Positions 34,016 through 44,267 of a stretch of 64,000 bases of DNA are shown here, in pieces. Positions within the stretch are counted from its first letter, which is position 1; each line of letters opens with the position of its first letter. The notes below the pieces were generated by a model, which had not been told where the DNA came from, did no database searches, and saw only the letters and a list, made by a program, of their open reading frames with translations. Position numbers and translations under genes: made by a program. The DNA comes from Tubiluchus corallicola (Eukaryota > Priapulida > Priapulimorpha > Priapulimorphida > Tubiluchidae): NCBI GenBank assembly GCA_030141605.1, contig JAQGDQ010000211.1, forward strand, positions 84,885 through 148,884, written 5' to 3'.

Positions 34016-34400
34016 AATATGGCCGCGGATATATGAATTCCGAATTAGTGAGTATGTTGTCGTACTGGTGTGATGGTATTTCATATCTGGTTAATATTAG
34101 TGATTTTCATTTTGTTTTAAATGCTGATGGGACTTGATTTGTTTAACCTGTAATGGTAGAGAATTCCAAAGTAGAATTGCTTGTTTGATTACATAGTTCG
34201 TTCCATAGTGGGTATTTGTCCTAATTTGTTTTAGATTGCTTGTTTTAGATTGATGATGATGGCGACAACAATGGTCAAGATTTCGAAAAAACGTGATAAA
34301 TATCACATTCCTAAATTCAAAACGAACGTCATGAAACGCTCTATTAAATATCATCGTGTCGTACTGTGGAATAGTACTCCCAATCTGGAAACAAAAGCAA
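34016..34400 (-). mobile_element. LINE reverse transcriptase C-terminal fragment
   Basis: The minus strand reads NTHYGTNYVIKQAILLWNSL then PLQVK, the standard tail of a non-LTR reverse transcriptase ORF, with no upstream RT core. Confidence 0.65.
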
Positions 34401-34479
34401 ACTCTCTATGTGCTATGTGTTTTTGAAAGACGAATGCGATTACATCTAACTTCGTCGTAATGTTCCTGTTCTTATCCAC

Positions 34480-35062
34480 GTATGTGTAGATGTATTTGTA
34501 CAGTACAATTATAACTCTTTTATGATGTAAAGGATTTTTTATGTAGATGTATTCGTATACTACAATTATAGCTTTTTTTATAATGTAAAGGATTTTTACA
34601 TAGAAGTATTCGTATACTCCAATTATTTATAACTTTTTTATGGTGTAAATAATTTTTTAGGTAAATGTATTCGTATAGCACAATTATGACTTTCTTATTA
34701 TGTAAAGAATTTTTTACGTAAGTGTATGCGTATAATGCAATTATAAATTTTTTTATGATGTAAAGAATTTTTATGTAGAGGTATTTGTTTAGTCTAATTA
34801 TTTATAACTTTTTTATGATGTAAAGGATTTTTTTTATTTAGATATATTCGTATAGTACAATTATAACTTTTTTTATAATGTAAAGATTTTTGTAGATGTA
34901 TACGTATAGTACAATTATAATTTTTTTATGATGTAAAGGATTTTTTGTAGATGTATTCGTATAGACAATTATAACTTTTTTATGATGTAAAGGATTTTTC
35001 TAGATATATTCGTATAGTACAATTATAAGTTTTTTTATGATGTTTTATGATGTAAAGAATTT
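34480..35062 (+). repeat. Tandem array, unit about 57 bp, about 10 diverged copies
   Basis: Repeated core TTTTTTATGATGTAAAGGAT followed by TTTTTATGTAGATGTATTCG and TATAGTACAATTATAAC. It lies about 570 bp beyond the stop of Gly-rich gene 2. Confidence 0.9.
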
Positions 35063-35631
35063 TTTATATTGTTTATATTTCGTACACTTTTATTCAGTAT
35101 TGTTGGCAGATTTCAAACAACTTTTATAGCCTTTAAATTATAATTATTAGGCAATTAAAATTGAATTCAAAGTTCCTATTCTACTTATTAATTTTATAAT
35201 TTTCAACATTATATAAAATACGTATTTTATTGTTATGAGTTTATATGTGAATATGGAAAAAAATTAATACTGCATGAATGTAACTTCAGTAGGGTACGAT
35301 ACCCAGTGCATGGTTTATGTATATTAATCCAAGGACCTCTTTAACTAAAGTTTAGTTAGTTCACTGATTAATCCCATGGTGTACTTCATATAATGAATTT
35401 TGCATGTAAGATACACGTAAAATATTACATAAGTGATATGTTAAAGCTGTATGTCAAATTTTACCACTACGAGTGAAACAATTAGACGAAATTGAAAACT
35501 TTGGATTACACTAAAAAGTGTGAATTGTAATCAAATAACCATCAAGAAAACTTAACAATCAAATTGTTAATAATTAACAGTTTCTTCTAATATTGATTTG
35601 TTCTACACTAATTAACAGAGCAATCAGCTAT

Positions 35632-37442
35632 TTACAAGTAGTATATCTTCTCTTGACCTACAGCTGGATATCCGAGTCTTCCATGCACTGCGTATGTGCG
35701 CATTACACCATGCATTTGTCCATGTCCTCCTAGCCCACCAAATCCGTAGCCGGGACCGCCAAATCCGACACCGCCAAATCCGTAGCCGGGTCCGCCAAAT
35801 CCATAGCCGGGTCCGCCGCCAAATCCATAGCCGGGTCCGCCGCCAAATCCATAGCCGGGTCCGCCGCCAAATCCATAGCCGGGTCCGCCGCCAAATCCAT
35901 AGCCGGGTCCGCCGCCAAATCCATAGCCGGGTCCGCCGCCAAATCCATAGCCGGGTCCGCCGCCAAATCCATAGCCGGGTCCGCCGCCAAATCCATAGCC
36001 GGGTCCACCAAATCCGTAACCAGGTCCCGCCCCACCATATCCGTAACCAGGTCCACCAAATCCATAGCCAGATCTGGGAAATCCATAACCAGTTGTACCA
36101 TATCCATAACTTGGTCCAGCTCCGTAACCATATTGACCATTCCCATATCCACCATATTCTGAAGATCCTGGATAGCCTATTCCCAATGCTCTGACTCTGA
36201 AATATCTGGTTCCAGCATAACGCATACCTCTCGGATGATAACTGTACGAGTCATAGTCATCATCGTCATCGTCATAACCATGCCTTCTGTAACCATACGA
36301 TGTTGTATAATCATCGTAGGGATACCTGCCATATGAATCGTAGTCATTGTCACCATAACTTGTGCCATAACCGTACGAGTCATAGTCGTTATCATCGTAA
36401 GATCGTCGACCATAACCACCTGAACTGTAGTCGTAGTCAGGGCTTCTTCCATAACCATTCGAATCATAGTCATAAGCTTGTCGACCATAACCACCATAGC
36501 GACTATAGTCTGGATAGTACCCGTAATCATTTTCATCATCGTTGTCGTAAGAACGACGGCCATAGCCATATGAACTATAATCGTTGTCATAACCAGGATA
36601 ATTGTCGTAGTAGTCATTACTGTTGTCGTCGTCGTCGTCGTACCTCCTGGAGCCTAGAAGTCTATTGTAAACATTTCTCGCATAACCTCTGACTCTGCGC
36701 CCATAGGGCCCGTAATTTCGATAATACCCATTGCCATAATAATCATCATTTGAACCGTAATGGGAATTGTCATTGCCGTAGCCGTCGTCACCTCCATAAC
36801 CAGCATTGTCGCCATACCCATTGTCGTAGTATTCGCTGCCATAATATCCGTTGTTATCGCTGTATCTGTTGCCACGGCCGTAGTATCCATCATTGTCGTA
36901 GTATCGTTGCCTATTGCCATAATAGTCATTGCCGTAGTAGCCACCGTCGTTGTCATAGTAGGATGAAGATTTAGCACTGCCAACCTGTTAATTGCAGTGA
37001 ATTATAAATTTGTCAACACAACAGTGTAAATGACGTTGTGGTGAGGTAATAAAATGCCACAAACAGATATTAAAAATAAATATCATTATATCGTCTTTCT
37101 TTTGCCTGTAAAAATCATTAAATTCGAAAACACTGAAGTTGTAAGACGTTTATATTATTGCTTCAGTAAGTGGTACCAGATTGTATTGCTTACCAAAAGA
37201 TGTCGCCACCAGATATTGTTTCGTATTTCTTGTCAATAGATTGTGCCGCGTTATGCAAAATATACTATTTACGCTGATGGCGCCATCTGCTAAAATTTGC
37301 GTTGAACTAACAGAAATTAATGGGTGTTTTAAAGCAAATTATAATTTTAATAATTATAATGAATCTTTGGAGGAAAATAATTGGTACTCACCAAAGTTAG
37401 CAGACCAGCTAGTGCTAATAGGAAACGGTAAGTCTTTGCCAT
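35632..37442 (-). CDS. Secreted Asp/Tyr-rich plus GYGFGGGP-repeat protein 2
   Basis: Two coding exons on the minus strand: 37442-37392 and 36984-35632, phase 0, 467 aa. The first exon gives the signal peptide MAKTYRFLLALAGLLTL, continuing VGSAKSSSYYD. Next comes a region of about 245 residues rich in Asp, Tyr, Asn, Gly and Arg (YDNDGGYYGND, RRSYDDNDYDSYGYG, RRYDDDDDN). Then follow about 160 residues of GYG repeats, including a run of near-identical GGPGYGFG octapeptides encoded by a 24-bp DNA repeat, and a distinct tail ending EKIYYL. Alternating acidic/Tyr and Gly/Tyr blocks suggest an extracellular structural or mineral-binding protein; function unproven. A leader exon joined at a TTTCAG acceptor (37472) and a TATA box at 37734 match the layout of gene 1. 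Confidence 0.85.
35784..36010 (-). repeat. 24-bp coding minisatellite inside Gly-rich gene 2
   Basis: About eight to nine consecutive 24-bp units (plus-strand core GCCGCCAAATCCATAGCC), each coding GGPGYGFG. Central copies are identical at the DNA level, including synonymous positions. This points to very recent expansion or gene conversion. Confidence 0.9.
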
Positions 37443-37733
37443 GATGACACTGAATGAAAAAACTGATCCTGAAATCAATAATATAAGTAATCAATATTAA
37501 ATAGGTCGATTAATTGATTGACAAAAATGAAAATCAGTTCTAGTGAAACGCATTGAGTGTCAACACAAACTTTTAAGAAAGCATGTTCTTCATTAATTTT
37601 GTAAAACAGAATTTACTAAAAAGATAAGCACACTTAATAAATATGACCACAAGTTTCCGTTAAATGATATTACTTGCCCGAAGCCACAGAGATGGAATCA
37701 ATCAGACGTACATCAGACAGCAAGATGATACAG

Positions 37734-37740
37734 CTTTTAT
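37734..37740 (-). promoter_or_regulatory. TATA-like box of Gly-rich gene 2
   Basis: CATAAAAG on the minus strand, about 60 bp upstream of a GGGCAA|GTAATA donor near 37672. This spacing is almost the same as in Gly-rich gene 1. Confidence 0.5.
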
Positions 37741-38549
37741 GCCATTTATTGCTTAGGCTCTAGCCATTATAAAACAGGGGAAGGTTTCATCAATTTTCTT
37801 GCGTCCTGCAATTCGACTTTGCAAAGAATCACGGTAAATTTTGGCGACCAAACCTCTAAACGGGTATACAGGTACAGCTCGGGGTGCGACATCCGAGCAC
37901 GTGCGATTTAGTGAATAAGGGAAGCCAAAAATCACGGCCGAGACGGAAGCCAGGTTTGATCAACTGCGAAGTTGTTTATATGTTCCAGTAAGTCCTTGGC
38001 CAGTGCGTTGTTTTTCTTTACCTTTAATGTAGAATGAACATGCTACGTAATATTTAGGCAAATTCACCTGAAAAGGAAACAGTTTCGCTGATGTATTGAG
38101 ACATTCATTACAGTCAAACAACGAAAAATTCTGAAATGACGTTGCTATAGAAACAGACAGAACGCCCGCCGAGTACGTTTCGCTAGACTCCCTGACTGTA
38201 CGGACGAATTTTTGAAGAATTTACATGATTTAACTCACGAGACGAACGAAAAACACACAATTACAAATTAAAGTACACGTCGGTGCTCGAAATCGTGCAG
38301 AATTCTGTCGACGATGATTATAAAAAAATCTACTATCAGCTTGTGGTTGTAAGACACGTTCTACTGTAGTACAGTACAAAATTATTTAATGATTCTAGTC
38401 TACGATCATCGTGACTGTAAGATGACGTCAGTTCCGTTTCCTCAATCACGAAAATCTCTCTGTGATTAAATTACGCTCTAATTAAATTACCCCGTGACTT
38501 TTTGTTAGTCCAATAAACGCAGGAAAACAAAACCTAAATGAGGAGGTCA

Positions 38550-38625
38550 GAAAATTTTCCCGTAGTGGGACTCGAACCTACGACCTTCTGCATTCAGAGG
38601 AGCTATGCTAATGTGCTTATACAAA
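38550..38625 (-). repeat. tRNA-derived SINE head or tRNA pseudogene
   Basis: The minus strand has a perfect B box GGTTCGAGTCC with a paired T stem region and an A-box-like TAGCATAGCTCC. The anticodon stem has a mismatch. Confidence 0.45.
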
Positions 38626-38970
38626 GAAATGCAGGCTTGTGCACGTATATATGTAACCAATAAATTATTCACTACTTCAGTACGTTCAACAGCAGATAGA
38701 AAAACAAACCAGTTATGGAAAAATTGTTATGAGTTCTGTTTACCTAACTAAATAATGTGGCTTCTTGGTCCAAGTTGAGGAGTGTTTGAATATCTCCATT
38801 AGAATGTGAATATAAATATCTTCTTTTAGCATAAAAACTTGTGGATCTATGAGATAATGTAGGAACACCAATCTCAAATTGGAAAACATTGATGACAACA
38901 AACTTTTGCATCTGACTCAACCGTTAAAGATGTTCAAAATTCCCCTTTAAGCAGAGCGTCGTCTTATAAC

Positions 38971-39386
38971 TAGGGGTGAGCATTCTCTACCAGAAAGCGA
39001 ATTCGAATATAACCGAATTTGTGACTTTTGAATTCGAATCGAACCGAACTTCGGTGTTTCGAATTCGAATTGAGATCGAAAGATTTTCGAACCACCAGCA
39101 AAATTAGTCTTACAAATATCATGCATGTCACTAGATTTTGTTCTGCAATAAAACGACTAGTAATTTCTCTAAAATTGTGTGCAGAAATCACAGCTAAATT
39201 ATGCTAATTTCATGATGTTTCAATCGTTTTAGTGATAAAGAACATGTGTGATTGAAGTGCTGAATTATTCGAATCTATAGTTTTGGATTCGAATCGAGTT
39301 CGAACTAAAAAAACTCGTTCAAATCGAATTTGAGCGTTCGAATTCGATTCGAACGTTCGAACTCGAACGTTCGATGCTCACCCCTA
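38971..39386. mobile_element. hAT-type MITE packed with TTCGAA
   Basis: Ends TAGGGGTGAGCAT and ATGCTCACCCCTA. Flanks CTTATAAC and CTTATAAG form an 8-bp duplication with one change. The interior is rich in self-complementary GAATTCGAAT and GTTCGAA motifs. Confidence 0.75.
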
Positions 39387-40588
39387 CTTATAAGTCGTTC
39401 CAGGATGGCCGCCAACTGTCGTTGTAACGCTCGTTTCTCCGACAACATTTGAAGAAGCCGCAGAGTTTCGTGATTTTTGAGTTTTGAAATTGGGTGAACT
39501 TGTTCCTTCACCAAAGAGTCTTGATTTTTCAGTAGCGAATTTGTTATTTTGTTAACTTATCGTAATTGCCTGGCACTGCTAAATTCTGCAGATCTAAAAT
39601 TTTTCTACCATAAACAATTTTGTTTTTGGTAGGGGTGTCAAACCTGAGTTCCATCCCGCCCACCACAAGCTCCAGAGCTCCGCCACTGAATGCAACCGAA
39701 CGGCATTTTCAAAACCTTTTGACGTCATCGTGACGTAATTGCGATATCATCGCTTTACCGAACTGCCGGACTGTACGTGCTCACCTAGTGATTTCTGGTA
39801 CTGACGACATAATAACGCATTTATACAGGTTTTCAATTTCAATTCAATTCAGTTTTATTTGCACAAATACATACAATGTACATTGGCAAAGCAATATATT
39901 ACGTACGCCGGTTAAATACTACACAAACCGAAAAAAATGCAATAGGCTGTATGGAAGGTTATTTTTATAGAAAAATATTAAGATATGGTATTATGATAAA
40001 AAAATTACAGTTACATAAAAATTGTATAATTTAGCAATGAAAAAAGAAAAATGCCTTAAATGTAGTAGATATCTGTACCAGCTTTATAAATGAAAGATTA
40101 CAAAAATAACAACAATGAGAGTTGAAAATAATTGTGGTTAGAACCTACTGCCAAAGTGTTGATTTCTTTTTCCCCTGGAATCGGAGTTGTTGCCAAATGT
40201 TTCTTGCATTGACGTCATAGATGTAAAGAGTGTAACCAGAAAGCCTACAAAAAACAAAGAAACGGCATTAAAAACAATTAACACTTGTACATTATGCAAT
40301 ACAAAATTATAAATAGATATTAAAAAGCCTCATTTCTTGAGTAGTTGAGTTAACATTGAAAAGCTCCCAACAAGGTGTAGCCAGTGTTAACTTTTTGTTT
40401 TTCTTATTTGGAAGTTTTTACATATATATTCTCCAAAATGAATTATAGCTTCTTGAACACTACTGTTAAACAGCCACATGAGAGAGGTAGTATTTCTAGA
40501 GAAAAAAATTAGACTATGAATTTTATTTTCCTAATTTGTTCTATTTTCAGCAAAAAGTGGGCAGTCATAAAAAAGTGCCTTTTACCTT

Positions 40589-40870
40589 CTATTTAATGTT
40601 TTTCAGGTGAGGAGTTTGCACACTAATCGCATATTCGTTCTTGTTCTGGTGTTTTAGTGTAACAAGCACGTCGATTTCTGAATCATGATAACTCACTCGG
40701 AGTTTAGTGATAGCTTGTCTATGTTCTTTGTCCTTAGGTAAATCTATGTCCTCTATGTAAATAATATTTAGGTAAGGCTCCATGTTGTATTTGCATTTTA
40801 ACCATCTGTAAGATCTGAGCTTGTTACGGCCTCCCTTTCTCCTATCATCATTATAAATTTTGCTAAAAAA
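40589..40870 (-). mobile_element. Probable LINE C-terminal fragment
   Basis: The minus strand reads NKLRSYRWLKCKYNMEPYLN, then ITKLRVSYHDSEIDV. This resembles the KLRTYR...YL...R.S.H.LEIE stretch found after the RT in many invertebrate LINEs. It ends at a stop at 40589. Confidence 0.5.
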
Positions 40871-41404
40871 TAGATTTTTATATCCCGCTTTAGTTTACTT
40901 TTATATATTAGTATATTAGTTTGCTCTTACTAGTATATGAGTTTACTCTTTTACTAAAACTATGAAATCTACCACGACTCTTCAAAGCATCGTTATAGAA
41001 AAGTGTGTCTATTATGTTTAGCTTCACCAAGCCTGAAAAAAACTCGACTTTAATTTAAAATGATACTTGATTCACAGAAAAATTAACGTGTAAACAAGTA
41101 GGTGTGTTACAACTAGATTCCCAATACATTGCTTTCATTATTTTATTTTATTAGGATAAAAGTTGGCATGCTTCAAAAGATTGGGTATTAGCAGTTTCTG
41201 TGAGATAAGTGCTAAAGATGCATAAATTATCTTTACTAGTATGTAGCTACAATAAGACTGTCACTTACAAAAGATATAAAGAAAATATTGATGAACTTCT
41301 TAAAGTAAAATGTGTTGTAAATAGAAATATTAAGTCCCCACCATCCTCATGCGGTGTATTATCTCATTGTATTACACGCATGTTGAACGATTTTCAAAGC
41401 CACA

Positions 41405-41689
41405 ATTCTAGCTGATCATTGGCCAGATCATCCAAAAAATTTCGTTAGCAGAGTTTTCCTGTAAGTAATTCTCTCTGTGTTCTCTGCTCCCTCAAGGTCT
41501 TTTGGAGCTAGTTTGCCCCAGCTGCATCGTGTAGTACTTTCTTTGCACAGCTATCAAGACAGCATAGGCATTTAGATACCTTTAGTTATTTATTTATCTT
41601 TGTTAAGAGAAGAAAGGGAAGAACGGAAGGAGAAGAAACAAGCTGAAGCATCCCGTGATGTAAAATTGTATCATGGACGCATGGGTTAG
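41405..41689 (+). CDS. Possible last two exons of an unrecognised gene
   Basis: About 41405-41460 ends FVSRVF in phase 2 at a good donor (CCT|GTAAGT). 41608-41689 follows a pyrimidine-rich acceptor (TTATCTTTGTTAAG), and the phases join to read LEEREERKEKKQAEASRDVK then LYHGRMG and a TAG stop. The charged EER/KEKK stretch looks like a real tail, but I recognise no family and found no convincing upstream exons. It lies about 1.3 kb upstream of RBM42 on the same strand. Confidence 0.3.
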
Positions 41690-42482
41690 ATTATAGTCCA
41701 GGCATGTAAGCAGCTGTTGTTATAAATTTTGGTGATTTTGTTTTACGGAGATCAGACTAACGACGTTTTAATGCTCAAATGCCAAGTATAGATATAGCTC
41801 AAAGCCATACTGTGACTCAGCAGCCAGAGAAGAGTGAGACAAGTCGACAGTGGTCATTAAGCGTGGGAAATAAAACCAACCCGAGTGAATTATATTGCGC
41901 CCTACAACAAAGTACTTTACTAAGGGTTTTTCATATTGTGTCACTTGTGTATTAAAAACAGAGCAGCGAGCGGTTTGTGAATTCTGTAAACTGTAGTGTG
42001 AAAAAGTGGCGTTTTTATTAAAAATTTAATTGTTTGTTTTGCTTTAAAGTGAAGTTGCAGTAATGTATCATTATAAGGTAAAAATTGAGGGTTTTTGATA
42101 AATTTCTGTTTATTAACCCGAAGACTTCGCATACCGTCATCATCATCATTTCTTCATACTACTTGGGCAGTGTTTGAGTGCAAACGATGTATATTTAATG
42201 TTTATGTTGTCGTGTTGCAGTGTTGGTACGAGTGTTTGAGTTTCTTAATTTGTAACTTTCACTGATTATTAGTATTACAGACTAATCATTTCTTACTGGT
42301 GAGGTGGTAGTAATGGTCGTGTTTGAACACAGACACGTTTTTGAACATTTGTTTAGTTCGTGTCTACGTCAGAGCTTGTTTGTACAAATAGTTATTTAGT
42401 ATAGCTTTTGTCAATAGTTGTGAAAATTTTGCCAGATATTCATTTGTTAGCTATGCTTGCAGGCTGGCTAGTGTGGTGATTG

Positions 42483-43162
42483 GGCGCCATTACACTTTCG
42501 CACCGCCTAGTTTTTTCTAGGTTATTACTCGTTTCTAGGCTCGTAGGTCATTATTCTATTATTCTCACGTCATCAGTGAATGTTTCCGCTAATCTCGTGG
42601 TAATTTAATCATATATTTAGGTATAATTATCAATAATTACGTTGTATTCACAGTTCTACACCTATACAGTTCGTATCGCCATCTTGTTTGTGTGTGTAGT
42701 CACGTGACGAATTTCGTACTAGTTTATGCATTATCAGGGCCTAGCTTAAAAGGCTACCTGACACACTTTCATCTTAATTGCATTTACGAAATAAAGAAAA
42801 AACCTTTACTTTTGTAATCTAATATGTGGGAACACTGTAATACGATACAAACTCCAGTGGCACAACCATAATAATCATAAATTATGCAAAGAAATTAAAA
42901 ATACAGGTTAAGGGCCACATACGTCACTGCGCGAGAGCCATTGCGCATTAGTGGTGTAAACACAGTTATTCACGTGGAGCTTTTTGCGTGATGGTGACGG
43001 TAAGTAATGTATGATTTTAATCTGGAATTGCAAGGTCTAAAAACCAATAATATTATGGGAATATGGTGTATATTACGCCTGTTGGTCTGCTTTCTGGCCT
43101 GCAGGCGTGAAAACAACCAATAGGCCAGAAAAAACTAGGCGGTGCGAAAGTGTAATAGCGCC
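42483..43162. mobile_element. TIR element with 9-bp duplication enclosing the RBM42 5' end
   Basis: The 680-bp element has 38-bp inverted ends (GGCGCCATTACACTTTCGCA continuing CCGCCTAGTTTTTTCT; 2 mismatches) and an exact 9-bp direct repeat TGGTGATTG on both sides (42474-42482 and 43163-43171). TIR and duplication lengths suggest a Mutator- or Merlin-like class. It holds no transposase. It contains the ATGGTGACG|GTAAGT donor that fits RBM42 exon 2 and ends 71 bp before that exon. Confidence 0.8.
42900..42999 (+). promoter_or_regulatory. Possible RBM42 first exon and core promoter inside the TIR element
   Basis: A comparatively CpG-rich stretch (CGTCACTGCGCGAGAGCC) leads to ATG GTG ACG|GTAAGT at 42991-43005. 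Splicing to 43234 would give MVTDGNSKEP in frame. No TATA box is visible. Transcript evidence is lacking. Confidence 0.4.
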
Positions 43163-44230
43163 TGGTGATTGTATTGCTATAGTTCTATGTGGGTTGTCTA
43201 AAACGGTGAACTAAAATGCCTTTGCACTTGCAGGATGGTAATTCGAAAGAACCGATGGCAAATGCAAATAAAATCAATGCCAGTAATGCTGATCTCTTGG
43301 CTGAGATGGACAGGTTAGTATTTTGATTTACGAGTCTATTTTACATTAGTTTTCTAAATAAAGTAACTTTTGATAACAATGGGAATCAAACCAGTGTCTA
43401 CATTAGCGATGCTTAATTTCTGAGGATAGCAATTGGAACAAGATGTTAGAACTCTGAAAATGCTTTTGCGTTTTTCTAGTTATCATAAATAGTTTACGTA
43501 AATTCATTTGTTATTATTATTGTTGTTGTTATTATTATTATTATTATTATTATTTGTTTATTAAAGCTTTAATAGAATACATATTAATTTATTTTGCCTT
43601 AATTACAATACAAATAATAAATAATATAGCAGCTAAAAGAGACGTTTGAGCGAAACAGTAAATTGTCGAAGGCAGTGGAATTTTGTACAGGTCTCTTTAA
43701 AAAAAGCAGCTTCATATGTTCTATTCTGGTGGATTCCTTATTAGCTAAAACATTTTCTGGTGGAAAATTCTGTGAAGCAATCAGTAAGAAGCCTTTTCAT
43801 AGTTTCTTTGTGAGCACACTCAATTGCTGCAGGTCAAAGGTCAAGTGTGCCAGAGCAAAGCGTCTTAGCTACAACCGTCATGTGACCTTATGCATGCCAC
43901 GTGTCTGACTCAGTGAAAAGGTGGAAACACGCGGTTAGTTCGCGTCGTACGTTATCATTCTGCAGAGTTTTGTAACTTATTGTGGCGTCATTTATTTGCT
44001 TAAGCACAAGAAAAAATGAAATAGGTAAGGTTCTGTAGTTAGCATTTGTTTCTTTTAATTACTTTTACAACAGCATGGGCTGCGAGGCATTGTCAAGTGT
44101 ACACAAATGCTTCATCTGGTACACTTAACCTTTGACCTGTTCACGATCATCATCAATCACTGGAACTATGAAATGGCTTATTGGTATGCAACAATGAGGC
44201 TTGAGATTTTAATGCTGTAATCGCTTAAGA

Positions 44231-44267
<37 letters not shown>

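Larger units (their letters stand above)
37743..41404. other. Intergenic: transposon remnants, no supported gene
   Basis: Holds the tRNA-like block at 38550, the hAT MITE at 38971, a truncated hAT-like end near 39632 (TAGGGGTGTCAAACC), an AT-rich retroelement tail near 39838 and the LINE fragment at 40589-40870. Confidence 0.5.

Noticed and set aside
35694-36194. 166-residue plus-strand ORF and a second minus-frame ORF over the GYG repeats
   Set aside because: Shadows of the 24-bp coding repeat, which keeps all frames open; no signal peptide or splice support.
37753-37990. Minus-strand ORF of about 65 residues ending FIMARA
   Set aside because: No ATG, no in-frame acceptor; it overlaps the promoter of Gly-rich gene 2 and has no recognisable homology.
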